This document shows, piece by piece, positions 7,843 through 17,300 of a stretch of 54,967 bases of DNA (positions within the stretch are counted from its first letter, which is position 1; each line of letters opens with the position of its first letter). The notes under the pieces were generated by a model. It searched no databases, was not told the origin of the DNA, and saw nothing but the letters and a program-made list of their open reading frames with translations. Source of the DNA: Bryobacterales bacterium (GTDB lineage Bacteria; Acidobacteriota; Terriglobia; Bryobacterales; Bryobacteraceae); contig JADZGD010000015.1 in assembly GCA_020854055.1 (NCBI GenBank), positions 1 through 54,967 of the forward strand, read 5' to 3'. A program made the position numbers and the translations under genes.

Positions 7843-9870
7843 CTATTTAGCCGCTGCCTCAACCAGCAGGCGTACCGGACCGACCGCGGCGATCACCACT
7901 TCACCTCCAGGCTTTTCTCTTTTTGCCAGGGCGCCCAACCGGCTTTCGGCTGCCGCCGCTGGCAACCGGCGTCCCCCGTGGAGTGCGTCTAACGCCTCCA
8001 GCCCGATTTCCCCAATGCGCGCCAGGTACACCGAGATTAACTCTGTGTCCTTCATGAGAAAGCTCGATGCCAGAAAGGGCTCCAACCGGGAGCGGTTGTC
8101 GCGCCATCGCTCCAGTTGGCGCCGGATCGTATTTTCACTTGCCGCGTCCGGCGCCGCCAGGTAGCGTTCAACCAGCTCGCGAAGATGGCGCACCGGCACG
8201 CTTTCCGCCCGGGCGGCGTCTACCAAACGATTTAGTGGAGTTGACTGGCTGTAGACCTGTGTAATCTCGCGCCCCTCGATCCCCAGCGGTTCCACGGCAT
8301 CCCCAATCGTCTTCAACAGATCGATGGGAGCGTCCGGCGCCAGCCGCTGGAGCATCGCCAGGTAGTTGCTGTTATGGGTCACACCGCGCCAGTCGAGCCA
8401 GTCGCTGACGCGGTCCAGCCGTTGGTACATGCCGGCACGGGTACTTGCACCGGCGGGGCTCCAGAACCGTTCGGCGATCGCCGCCGACTTCGGCCAGATG
8501 CGCGAGTCAATCGTCTCCGGGCTGGTGAACTCGGTCCACATGCAGGCCTCGCCTCCCATCACGCGGGCGGCCTGCTCAGGTGTCAGGTCCTTGGCCGGAC
8601 CCCCAAGCGGATCGACATCGTAGTGCTTTCCGGCCGAATCGAGATGATCCAGATAGTAGCCCCAGGACAGTAGCGCCGGATGACCGCTGCGGGCGGCCAC
8701 CGCCATCGACTCATGGTCGCGCCAGGACTCGATCATAATGCCCTTCGGCAAATCGGGATGCAGCACTTCGTCCCAGCCCATCATTTCTTTTCCGTGCTTT
8801 TTCACCAGCACCTCGACGCGGCGGTTGAAATATGCCTGGAGGCCGGCTTCATTCTTCAAATCGTGACGCCGGATGAAGGCTTGAATCGCGGGGTTGGCCT
8901 TCCACTGCTTGCCGTTCACCTCGTCGCCGCCGATATGGAAATAGCGATCGGGAAACAGCGCCGCCATCTCTCCGATCAGGCCGTCAATGAATCGGTAAAC
9001 CTCTTCCTTGGTTGGATCGAGCGCCGGATCATACACTCCAAACGTACGAATGATCGAATAGGGACCGGGAGCGCTGGCCAGTTCCGGGTAGCCAATCAGC
9101 CAGGTGGCCGAGTGGCCGGGCATGTCGAACTCCGGCAGAACGCGAATACCCCGGTCGTGCGCGTAGGCCAATATGTGCCGAATCTCAGCCTGCGAGTAGA
9201 ATTCGCCATTGGTGGTGCCCAACTGGTGCAGTTTCGGGTAGAGTTTGCTCTCCACCCGAAAGCCCTGATCGTCGGTCAGGTGCCAATGGAATACATTGAG
9301 TTTGACGGCTTCCATCGCATCGAGATTCCGTTCGATGACCGGAATGGGCATGAAGTGGCTGGTGACGTCGATCAGCAATCCCCGCCAGGGGAAGCGCGGC
9401 GCATCTTCAATCACGACCGATGGCGCCACAAAGGAATCCTCGCCGGGAACGACCAGTTGCAGAAATGTCTGAAGACCATGCAGCGCGCCCACCACCGTTG
9501 CCGACTTCAACCGGGCGCCTGCGGGTGTCACCTCCAGCCGGTAAGACTCATCCTGGCCCAGGGTGTCGGGTTGGTCGGTAGTCTCCCCGCAGTCGATCGC
9601 CAGCGCGGCGCCGGGCCGGGTTGTGCCGGCCGGAGCGTCGAGCGGCAGGCCGGTCTGACGCGACAGTTGTTCGGTCATCCGGCGCGCGCCGCGCTGCAGG
9701 CGGGCTTCGGGCCGGGAAGCAAAGGTCACGTGAAACCTCGTATCGATCCGCATGGTCCCGGGGCGCCACTCCGCGGCTCGCGGCAGCGGCATCAGCGCCG
9801 GCTTCACCTCGGCGGCCTGGAGCAGAGCCGGCAGAACCAGCGGAAGGAGTACAAAATTGCGAAGTGTCAT
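7843..9870 (-). CDS. Secreted beta-N-acetylhexosaminidase, GH20
   Basis: 675 residues with a signal peptide (cleavage near LLQAAE). The N-terminal GH20b-type domain (about 25-155) leads into the TIM barrel, entered at APRFPWRGLLIDV. The barrel carries NVFHWHLTDDQGF and the catalytic Asp-Glu pair in HIGGDEV (about residue 313), where the Glu is the acid/base and the Asp orients the substrate N-acetyl group. The enzyme releases terminal GlcNAc or GalNAc from chitin oligomers, glycoproteins or glycosaminoglycan fragments outside the cytoplasmic membrane. It begins 24 bases downstream of the APC permease stop on the same strand, so it is probably the second gene of that operon, transcribed from the promoter at 11299-11327. 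Confidence 0.95.
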   Translation of the reverse strand: MTLRNFVLLPLVLPALLQAAEVKPALMPLPRAAEWRPGTMRIDTRFHVTFASRPEARLQRGARRMTEQLSRQTGLPLDAPAGTTRPGAALAIDCGETTDQPDTLGQDESYRLEVTPAGARLKSATVVGALHGLQTFLQLVVPGEDSFVAPSVVIEDAPRFPWRGLLIDVTSHFMPIPVIERNLDAMEAVKLNVFHWHLTDDQGFRVESKLYPKLHQLGTTNGEFYSQAEIRHILAYAHDRGIRVLPEFDMPGHSATWLIGYPELASAPGPYSIIRTFGVYDPALDPTKEEVYRFIDGLIGEMAALFPDRYFHIGGDEVNGKQWKANPAIQAFIRRHDLKNEAGLQAYFNRRVEVLVKKHGKEMMGWDEVLHPDLPKGIMIESWRDHESMAVAARSGHPALLSWGYYLDHLDSAGKHYDVDPLGGPAKDLTPEQAARVMGGEACMWTEFTSPETIDSRIWPKSAAIAERFWSPAGASTRAGMYQRLDRVSDWLDWRGVTHNSNYLAMLQRLAPDAPIDLLKTIGDAVEPLGIEGREITQVYSQSTPLNRLVDAARAESVPVRHLRELVERYLAAPDAASENTIRRQLERWRDNRSRLEPFLASSFLMKDTELISVYLARIGEIGLEALDALHGGRRLPAAAAESRLGALAKREKPGGEVVIAAVGPVRLLVEAAAK

Positions 9871-9894
9871 CGGAATAAGCTCAGCGGTTGAATC

Positions 9895-11271
9895 TCAATC
9901 GAAGTTGATTTCCATTTCCGTCCCCCGGCGGCGCTGGATGATGTGAAACACCAGTCCGGCCAGGAACCACAATCCACCCGCTATTTTGGCGGGATGGGAA
10001 AGATTCAACCAGATCGAGAGACAGAACAGGAATCCAAATGCCGGAAGCAGAACACCGGAAAAGACGCGGTGGCCAGGTTGAGAAAACCGCACCCGGAACG
10101 AGTGCCGGATGACGGCCGCATTGACGCCCATAAAAGCCAAAAACGCGCCAAAGTTGATCAGTTCGGCCGATTGTTCGTAGTTGAGGATGAATGCGCCCAG
10201 GCAGGAAAGCACGCCGACCAGGGCGATGTTATAAGAGGGCGATCCGGACTTGTCGTCGATGTGAGCGAACGGCCGGCCGGGAAGCGCCTTTGCCCGGCCC
10301 ATGCCGTAAAGCAACCGGGCCACACCGGCCTGCGCGCTCAACCCGCAACCCACATTGGCCACGATCAGAATGATACCGATAGCATGGAATAGCCACTGCC
10401 CGCCGACCCTGGCACTGACGTCCATAAACGCCGTCTCCACGTTCTTAAACGTATGAAAATCGGGCCACACCAGTTGTGCCAGGTAGACCTGCAACCCGCC
10501 AAACAACCCGGTGAACAGGCAGACGATTACCGCCGCCAGCAGAACATTCCGCCGTGGATTGCGCACCTCCTCGGCCAGCGTCGTAACGCCGTCAAAGCCG
10601 CCATAGGTGAGGGCGGCCACCGAGGTCGCGGTCAGAATCGTGGAGATCCGAAAGGTGCCGGGTTCATAGAACGGCTTCACAGAGAGGATCCCGCTCCAGC
10701 CGCTCTCACCGAACAGCAGCCGAACGGCCAGTACGAGGAAGGCCGAAATCACCGCCAGCATCACCAGCATCAGCACCAGGTTGGTTCTGGCCGTAAAACG
10801 AATTCCTCGCAGATTCACCCCGGTCATCCCGGCGGAAAACAGCAGCACCCAGACCGCATAGGGCACCGCGGGAATCAGCTTCGCCAGCGTGAGGGAGCCG
10901 TAGATGGTGCAGATCAGCGGCACCAGCAGATAATCCAGAAACATTGCCCAGCCGGTCAGAAACCCTAGCGACGGATTCAGGCTCAGCCGCACATAGGTGA
11001 AAGCCGAACCGGCCGATGGATAGAGCGCCGCCATGCGTCCGTAGCTGACGGCGGTTAGCACCATCGCCACCATCGCCAGAAGAATGGTGGAAACCGCGTG
11101 CCCGTTGGAGAGCTGTTGCGCCAGGCCGAAAAGTGGCACCGGAGCAATCGGCATCACCAGCACAATGCCGTAAACAATCAGATCCCAAAGAGAAAGAACT
11201 CGCTTGAGATGGGGCGCGGAGCAAGAGCCGGAAGACGCCATCACTTCGTCCGGATCTCTGGTGGTGCTCAT
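9895..11271 (-). CDS. APC-family amino acid/polyamine permease
   Basis: 458 residues with about twelve hydrophobic segments. The N-terminal segment LSLWDLIVYGIVLVMPIAP and the following helices match the amino acid-polyamine-organocation (APC) superfamily; YPSAGSAFTYVR corresponds to the conserved region after TM2. It should import an amino acid or amine across the inner membrane by proton or cation coupling; substrate not predictable. First gene of a probable permease-GH20 operon. The start ATG at 11271 has TAGGA about ten bases upstream, and a good promoter lies at 11299-11327. Being divergent from a ROK regulator suggests control by that protein, and pairing with a hexosaminidase suggests that uptake of an amino-sugar-linked nutrient deserves consideration. 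Confidence 0.93.
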   Translation of the reverse strand: MSTTRDPDEVMASSGSCSAPHLKRVLSLWDLIVYGIVLVMPIAPVPLFGLAQQLSNGHAVSTILLAMVAMVLTAVSYGRMAALYPSAGSAFTYVRLSLNPSLGFLTGWAMFLDYLLVPLICTIYGSLTLAKLIPAVPYAVWVLLFSAGMTGVNLRGIRFTARTNLVLMLVMLAVISAFLVLAVRLLFGESGWSGILSVKPFYEPGTFRISTILTATSVAALTYGGFDGVTTLAEEVRNPRRNVLLAAVIVCLFTGLFGGLQVYLAQLVWPDFHTFKNVETAFMDVSARVGGQWLFHAIGIILIVANVGCGLSAQAGVARLLYGMGRAKALPGRPFAHIDDKSGSPSYNIALVGVLSCLGAFILNYEQSAELINFGAFLAFMGVNAAVIRHSFRVRFSQPGHRVFSGVLLPAFGFLFCLSIWLNLSHPAKIAGGLWFLAGLVFHIIQRRRGTEMEINFD

Positions 11272-11298
11272 GGATAAACTATCCTACCGGCAAACCGA

Positions 11299-11327
11299 AT
11301 TATCGTGTTGGTGGAGCAAGAAGTCAA
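11299..11327 (-). promoter_or_regulatory. Sigma-70-like promoter for the APC permease-GH20 operon
   Basis: Read on the minus strand: TTGACT (11327-11322), 17-base spacer, GATAAT (11304-11299). Transcription would start near 11292, about 20 bases before the ATG at 11271. Confidence 0.65.
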
Positions 11328-11393
11328 GATGTTTCTGCCACGTCCGTCATGAATGTTACTGCCTGACGAACAATTCTGACGCGATTCCTACCA

Positions 11394-11404
11394 GTTATGA
11401 TAAC
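11394..11404. promoter_or_regulatory. Palindrome GTTATGATAAC, candidate regulator-binding site
   Basis: A perfect 5-1-5 palindrome in the divergent region, ending 7 bases before the -35 element of the ROK gene promoter. Its place upstream of one promoter and about 70 bases from the other would suit a ROK-type regulator. No second copy was found in the same intergenic region, so the assignment is tentative. Confidence 0.35.
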
Positions 11405-11410
11405 AATGGC

Positions 11411-11440
11411 TTGACTCTGCCTGGTGTTCAAGCTTACGAT
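11411..11440 (+). promoter_or_regulatory. Sigma-70-like promoter for the ROK regulator-DegT operon
   Basis: TTGACT (11411-11416), 18-base spacer, TACGAT (11435-11440). The predicted start near 11447 leaves a very short leader before the ATG at 11461; GGAG at 11447-11450 could serve as ribosome site. Confidence 0.55.
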
Positions 11441-11460
11441 GCTGTTGGAGCCGTCTCTCG

Positions 11461-12684
11461 ATGCAGCGCGCCAGCGCGAAACCGGAACTCGACAAGCAGG
11501 TTGTGGAAGCCGCCATCCGCCAGTTCGGCCCGATCTCCCGTGCCGGAATTCATGAGATTGCCGGAATCCGGCCAAGCGCGACATCCCAGATTGTACGACA
11601 ACTGCTCAGTGAAGGACGCGTCGTTGAAGCCGGCGTCGAGCAGGGACGCCTGGGCCGCAAGGGTGTACTGCTGCGTCTCAATGAACAGTTTGGCTATGTG
11701 GCCGCGGTGGAGTTCGACGACGAGACGGTGGTAGCCGGGATTACCGATCTCGGTCCTCGCCTCACCCAGATCAGTTGCGTGGCGGCAAATCTGGACCATG
11801 GAACGGCAGGCCTGGTTCGCCAATTGGTTGACACGGTGCGGAAAGCGATTCGCGAATCGGGCATCAATCCGCATTCGCTGGTAGGGATCGGAGTAGCCGA
11901 CCCCGGACTGGTTGACAGCCGCCGCGGAGTGACAGTCACATCTTCCACCATCGGCTTCTGGAAAGACGTCCCGCTGAAGGAGATTTTCGAACGCGAATTC
12001 GGCCTGCCGGTGCTGGTGGAGACCCGGACGCGCGCCAAGACGGTTGCCGAGCGCAAGGAATCCGGCGATGATGCCGAAACGATGATTTATATCGACTACG
12101 GCACCGGCATCGGCGCCGGCCTGTACGTGGATGGCCGGTTGCTATACGGGCAGGGTTCGGCGGCCGGCGAGTTCGGCCACACCCACATCGTCGAAGACGG
12201 CCCGGCCTGTAACTGCGGCAGCTTCGGCTGCCTGGAAGCCATTGCCGGAATGCGTGCCGTTGAGGCCCGCCTCCGGCGGGCGGTGGCTGACGGGGGACAG
12301 ACCGAACTGATCCCTGCGGGCGACGGCGATCCGTCGCAAATCTCCGGCTGGATGGTTTTGGAAGCTGCCGGCCGGGGAGATAAGATCTCCATCAACATTA
12401 TTGCCGAGGTGGGGCGCTACCTGGGCCTGGGCATCGCCAACATGGTGAACCTGTTCAACCCTTCCGTGGTCGTGCTGGATGCCAGCTTGCGATCGGGCGG
12501 ACAACAACTGCTCGACCAGATCACCGCGATTGTCAGGCGCCAGGCGCTGCGGGAATCCGTCGAGCAGGTACAGGTCCGTTATGCGCGCCTGTCGAATCAT
12601 GCCGGCGTGCTCGGTGTGGCGGCGATGGTTTTAGAAAAGCATTTTGAGATTCCTTCTTTTAAGGTTCCCGCCGTCTTCGCCTAA
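11461..12684 (+). CDS. ROK-family transcriptional regulator (NagC/XylR type)
   Basis: 407 residues. An N-terminal winged-helix DNA-binding region (about 10-75; GPISRAGIHEIAGIRPSATS then RQLLSEGRVVEAG) is followed by a sugar-kinase-like ROK fold. The ATP/phosphate loop is DYGTGIGAGLYVDG (about 205-218). The zinc and ROK signature is EFGHTHIVEDGP then CNCGSFGCLEAIAG (near residue 250), with the expected His and three Cys. Proteins of this architecture are usually repressors released by a sugar or sugar phosphate. It lies divergent to the permease-hexosaminidase operon and 36 bases upstream of the DegT gene, so it probably controls both sides (inference). The ATG at 11461 gives full HTH coverage. 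Confidence 0.93.
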   Translation: MQRASAKPELDKQVVEAAIRQFGPISRAGIHEIAGIRPSATSQIVRQLLSEGRVVEAGVEQGRLGRKGVLLRLNEQFGYVAAVEFDDETVVAGITDLGPRLTQISCVAANLDHGTAGLVRQLVDTVRKAIRESGINPHSLVGIGVADPGLVDSRRGVTVTSSTIGFWKDVPLKEIFEREFGLPVLVETRTRAKTVAERKESGDDAETMIYIDYGTGIGAGLYVDGRLLYGQGSAAGEFGHTHIVEDGPACNCGSFGCLEAIAGMRAVEARLRRAVADGGQTELIPAGDGDPSQISGWMVLEAAGRGDKISINIIAEVGRYLGLGIANMVNLFNPSVVVLDASLRSGGQQLLDQITAIVRRQALRESVEQVQVRYARLSNHAGVLGVAAMVLEKHFEIPSFKVPAVFA

Positions 12685-12720
12685 CGGGCGGAACACATGG
12701 CGGAAAGCCGGAGGTATTGG

Positions 12721-13992
12721 ATGAGCGATTTAGCCTTGTTCGGCGGCGAACCGTTGCGGCGCAGGCCCTTCCCGCACTGGCCCGTTTTCGACAGCGCCGA
12801 AGAGAAGGCATTAGTGGACCTGGTGCGTAGCGGCCAGTGGTGGCGCTATTCGATGGGAGAAGCCGTGGATCCAACCGGAGCCCCGGAAAATATCCGCTCC
12901 AAGGTGGGCGAGTTCCAGGAGATGTTCGCCCGGCGGCAGGGGGCGCGCTACGGAATCGCCTGCGCCACCGGTTCGGCGGCGATCGAGGTAGTGCTGAAGG
13001 CGATGGGCATCGGCCCGGGCGACGAAGTGATCGTGCCGCCCTACACATTCATCGCCACCGCCACAGCTCCCATGCTGATTGGAGCAACCCCGGTCTTCTG
13101 CGATATCGACCTGGAGACGCTGAATCTCGACCCGGCACGTTTAGAGGAAGCGATCACACCGCGCACCCGTGCCATCATGCCGGTTCATTTCGCCGGACTG
13201 GCCGCCGACATGGACGCCATTCTCGACATTAGCGGAAGAAAAGGAATTCCCGTGGTGGAAGACGCCTGTCACGGCCACGGCGGCATGTGGAAGGACCGCG
13301 GGCTGGGGACCATCGGACTGGCCGGAACCTTCAGTTTCCAGGCATCGAAAAATATGACCGCCGGAGAAGGCGGCCTCATCACCACCGCCGACGCCGCGCT
13401 GGCGGAACTTTGTGAGTCTTATATCTGGGTAGGGCGAAAGGCCGGCAAGCCGTGGTACGAGCATTACTATCTGGGCTGGAATTACCGGTTAACCGAGTTT
13501 CAGGGCGCCATTCTGATCGAGCAACTGCGGCGGCTGGAAGCCCAGACGGAGCGCCGGCGTGCCAACGCAGCCTATTTGAGCGAACAGTTGCGTGGCGTGC
13601 CCGGAATTTATCCGCTCCAGGTTCCTAAGTACGCGACCAAACACTCGTACCATATCTATGTATTCCGTTTTGAGGAAAGCGAGTTCGGAATCAGCCGCGG
13701 CGATTTCCTCCAGGCGCTCATTGCCGAGGGGATTCCAGCCATGAGCGGATACGCCTATCCCCTGTACCGCAATCCGCTGTTCGCCGCTCCAGGTCTGGGG
13801 CACGATTACGCGCGCTACACGGACTTGTGTCTGAACGCCGAACGAGCCTGCCGGCAGATGGTTTGGCTGGAGCACCGGCTCCTGCTCGGGAACCGGCAGG
13901 ATATGGATGATATCGCCGGCGCCGTCCGGAAAATCCATCAGCGGCGTCCCGACTTCGAGTCGGCGGCTGCCAACAGCGTTGCCACACGCTGA
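12721..13992 (+). CDS. DegT/DnrJ/EryC1/StrS-family PLP aminotransferase
   Basis: 423 residues from the ATG at 12721, chosen because GGAGGT lies at 12710-12715 (5-base spacing); an ATG at 12697 has no such site. Fold-type I PLP enzyme: YGIACATGSAAIEVVLKAMG for cofactor phosphate binding, the EDACHGHGG aspartate, and the Schiff-base lysine in SFQASKNMTAGEGG. The opening LALFGGEPLRRRPFP resembles the 3-amino-5-hydroxybenzoate synthase and scyllo-inosose aminotransferase branch, so the substrate may be a keto-sugar or keto-cyclitol. It follows the ROK regulator with a 36-base gap and is probably in the same transcript. The exact substrate is not deducible. Confidence 0.92.
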   Translation: MSDLALFGGEPLRRRPFPHWPVFDSAEEKALVDLVRSGQWWRYSMGEAVDPTGAPENIRSKVGEFQEMFARRQGARYGIACATGSAAIEVVLKAMGIGPGDEVIVPPYTFIATATAPMLIGATPVFCDIDLETLNLDPARLEEAITPRTRAIMPVHFAGLAADMDAILDISGRKGIPVVEDACHGHGGMWKDRGLGTIGLAGTFSFQASKNMTAGEGGLITTADAALAELCESYIWVGRKAGKPWYEHYYLGWNYRLTEFQGAILIEQLRRLEAQTERRRANAAYLSEQLRGVPGIYPLQVPKYATKHSYHIYVFRFEESEFGISRGDFLQALIAEGIPAMSGYAYPLYRNPLFAAPGLGHDYARYTDLCLNAERACRQMVWLEHRLLLGNRQDMDDIAGAVRKIHQRRPDFESAAANSVATR

Positions 13993-14341
13993 CCGCTGGA
14001 AGCTAATCGACCGCTTTTTGCCAGCAATCGAAAGTAAACGCTCACTCCTGATCGTGAATCAAGGGTAAAGCAAACCCGTATGTGTGCATATTTTAACAAG
14101 ATTGAACAAAAGAACTGTACCAAGAGTGAGCTCAAAGCAGACTTCCTGCTGCTGAGAGCAAAAATGTCTTGACGTGCGGCGAGATTCCGTTTACTATGCT
14201 GTTGGGTCTTTTGGCATGAGCCATATGGGGGGACGATCGATACGCATTCACCACTGCGGTCTCCACCCGGTGTGTCTGTTCCCCACCCGCCTCCATGTGG
14301 TTCCAATCACATTCTCAGAGCAAGAAGGTTAGGAGAGTTGA
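13993..14341 (+). other. Intergenic region upstream of the TonB receptor
   Basis: 349 bases without a supported gene. The first 170 bases are unusually A/T-rich for this window and hold no clear terminator for the DegT gene. A promoter lies at 14169-14197, followed by a leader of about 138 bases ending in the ribosome site AGGAGAG (14331-14337). No known riboswitch pattern was recognised in the leader. Confidence 0.5.
14169..14197 (+). promoter_or_regulatory. Sigma-70-like promoter for the TonB receptor
   Basis: TTGACG (14169-14174), 17-base spacer, TACTAT (14192-14197), in an A/T-rich setting. Predicted start near 14204, about 138 bases before the ATG at 14342. Confidence 0.65.
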
Positions 14342-17300
14342 ATGAAATCAACTTTGTTACGCATATGCTGTTTAGCATTGGCGCTCGCTTCAGCGATGGT
14401 CGCGCAGGAGTTTCGCGCCACCATATCCGGTGAGGTCACCGACCCGGCCGGGGCTGCCGTGGAAGGCGCTAAGGTCGTTGCCACCAGCGTGGAACGAAAC
14501 GTTCCCTACGACACGGCGACCAACGCGGTTGGCCGGTATACCATTCAATTTTTGTTACCCGGCAAGTACACCGTGACGGTGGAAAAGACCGGGTTCAAGA
14601 AATTCGTTCGTGAAGACGTGGTCCTGGTGGGACAGGACAAACTCGCCCTCGACGTAAGGCTGGATTTGGGCGCCGTGGTTGATAGCGTGACGGTAACTGG
14701 CGATGTCTCCCTGCTGCAGACGGAGACCGCTACCCGCCAGACGTCTTTTGAAAATCGGATCATCGAAAACGTTCCCTCCGGCGGGCGCAATATCTTCGCG
14801 CTGATGTATGACCAGCCGGGTGTCGTGAAGACCAGCACCTACTGGGGTTCGATGGAACTTTATGCCTTCGGCAACGTAAACGGTGTGTCGATCGGCGGTG
14901 GCCGCAACCAAGAAAACGAAACCGTTCTCGACGGTACCACGAACACCAAGAGCGACCGGGGTGTGGGCTTCGTTCCTTCGATCAACGCAACCCAGGAATT
15001 CACGGTGCAGACCAACTCTTACGACGCGCAGTTCGGACGAGTCGGCGGCGGCGTGACGATGATTAACGTCAAGTCCGGAACCAACTCGTTACACGGGCAA
15101 CTCTTTGAGTTCTTCAAGAATGACAAGTTCCGCGCCAACGATTGGGTTGCCAACAAGAACGAAGAAGGAAAAACACCTTTTAAGAACAATACGTTCGGTT
15201 TTGAAGTGGATGGACCCTTCTACATTCCGAAGGTGTTTGACGGGCGCAACAAGGCCTTCTTCATGATCTCACTGGAAGGTCTGCGCGAGCATAACCCCGG
15301 CGGCACGCTGACTACCCTGCCGCTGCCCGAACAACTCACCGGCAACTTCACCAATCTGCTGAACGGCGCCGGAGCTCAGGTTACCATCTACGATCCCCTG
15401 AGCACTCAACTCGGCCCGGACGGAAAGACCTACGTCCGCACTCCGTTTACCAACAACACGATTCCCGGCTCACGCATCAACGGCATTGCAGCCAAGGCTG
15501 CTGCTTTCTACCCCGCGCCGACGTTTGCCGGTGACGGTCCGGCCCACCTGAACAACTACGCCAAGATCCTGCCCTCCAGCAACAACTATGATTCCTGGCT
15601 AGGCAAGATGGATTACATGTTCAGCGACAGGCAGCGCGTCTCATTCCGCTACGGCCAGACGCCCTGGTTAAACTTTTCCAAACTCAGTTGGGGCAATAAT
15701 CCTGCCGAGCCGAGTGGTGAGTACCCCTCCACGCGCATCCCGCGGACGTGGGGCGCGGACTGGACTTACACCGTGTCTCCCACCGTGGTCGCCAACCTAC
15801 GCTTTGGTCTCTCGCGCTACGAAGGACAGGGGGGGAACACCTTCGGATTGAACTACGATCCACGCCAACTGGGGTTCCCATCTTCATTGGTTGCGCAGTT
15901 TAGTGCGCTCATGTTCCCGCGCTTCAACGTTGGCAACTACTCGCCTCTTGGCGCCAGTCCAGTATTCAGCTACAGCACAAATGATGCCTACAGCCTCCAG
16001 CCGAACATCAGTTGGACCAAAGGCCGTCATTTCCTGAAGATCGGTACTGAGTTCCGCCGTTACAATGACAACAGTCAGGGCCCCGGTCTCGCCAGCGGCG
16101 CCTACACCTTCTCCACCGGCTTCACGGGCGCCAATCCGCAGCGGTCGGACGCAGTTTCCGGAAATGAATTTGCGTCCTTCCTGTTGGGTTACCCCCAAAG
16201 CGGCCAGGTGGACAAGAACATCTACCCGGCTTACCGCAGCAAGTACTACGCGGCCTACATCCAGGACGACTTCAAGGTCAACAGTAAACTGACCTTGAAC
16301 CTCGGTCTTCGGTGGGACTATGAGTCTCCGCGATACGAGCGGTTCAACCGCATGGTTACCGACTTCGCATCCGGCCCGAGTCCGGTCGCGGCCGCCGCCA
16401 AAGCCTCGCCCAACGCCGCCAACTGTCCGGCCTGCGCGGCCGGTCTCACCGGCGGAATCGTCTATGCCGGCAATAGCGGCGATGCCCGCTACCCCTTCGA
16501 CCCGAAGAGGAATCAATTCCAGCCTCGCCTTGGCGTGGCCTACCGCGTGCGGCAGAACATGGTTCTCCGCGGCGGTTATGCCATCAGCTACCTGGGCCAG
16601 AGTTCCGCGGGCCAGTCCTACGGCTATAGCCGCACCACTGCGCTCACCTCTTCGCTCGATGCCAACCTGACACCGGCAGTTACGCTTAACGACCCGTTCC
16701 CGGCCAGCATTTACCCTACCGGCCTGCTGCAGCCGGTTGGCAACAGCCAGGGCCTCAGCACCAACCTGGGCCAGGGTATCGCGGTGCCTTATCGCGACCG
16801 TTCACTCCCGTACTCCAACCAGTATTCGGTCGGTTTGCAGTACGAACTGCCGCGTGGCTGGCTGGCTGACGCTTCGTATGTGGGTAACATCACCCGGCGC
16901 CTGCCGGTCAACCTGGGGCTGAACTTTATCCCGCAGAACGTGCTGACCAGCCTGCCGGTCGATCAGCGGCCGGCTTATTTCAACGCACAACTCCCGAACC
17001 CGATGGCTGGTCTGCTGCCCGGCTCCGGCCTGAACAATGCGACGCTATCCCGCGCGCAGTTGCTCTACGCCTACCCGCAGTACAATGGCGTCACCTTAAC
17101 CGATGTGCCGATCGGCCGCCAGCGTTACGATGCCCTGCAATTGAAGTTGACCAAGCGCTTCTCTCACGGTTTGACCACCACCGTGTCCTACACCGCGTCC
17201 AAAACGCTGGAACAGGTTTCAGTGCTCAATGCGCAGGACGTGAACCTGAGCAACGTGCTCGCTACGGGTCTCGAAAATCGGCTTGTGCAGTACGATGTTC

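Noticed and set aside
8680..9891. Long open frames antisense to genes (for example 895-1785, 8680-9891, 22229-23458, 25195-26556, 29775-30806)
   Set aside because: Each lies opposite a well-supported gene, shows no domain, and is expected from G+C-rich codon use.
11461..12684. Glucokinase/NAGK-type ROK kinase
   Set aside because: The N-terminal winged-helix domain indicates a regulator rather than a stand-alone kinase.
13938..14306. 122-codon minus-strand frame in the DegT-TonB gap
   Set aside because: It overlaps the DegT 3' end and the TonB promoter, has no family features and no ribosome site.
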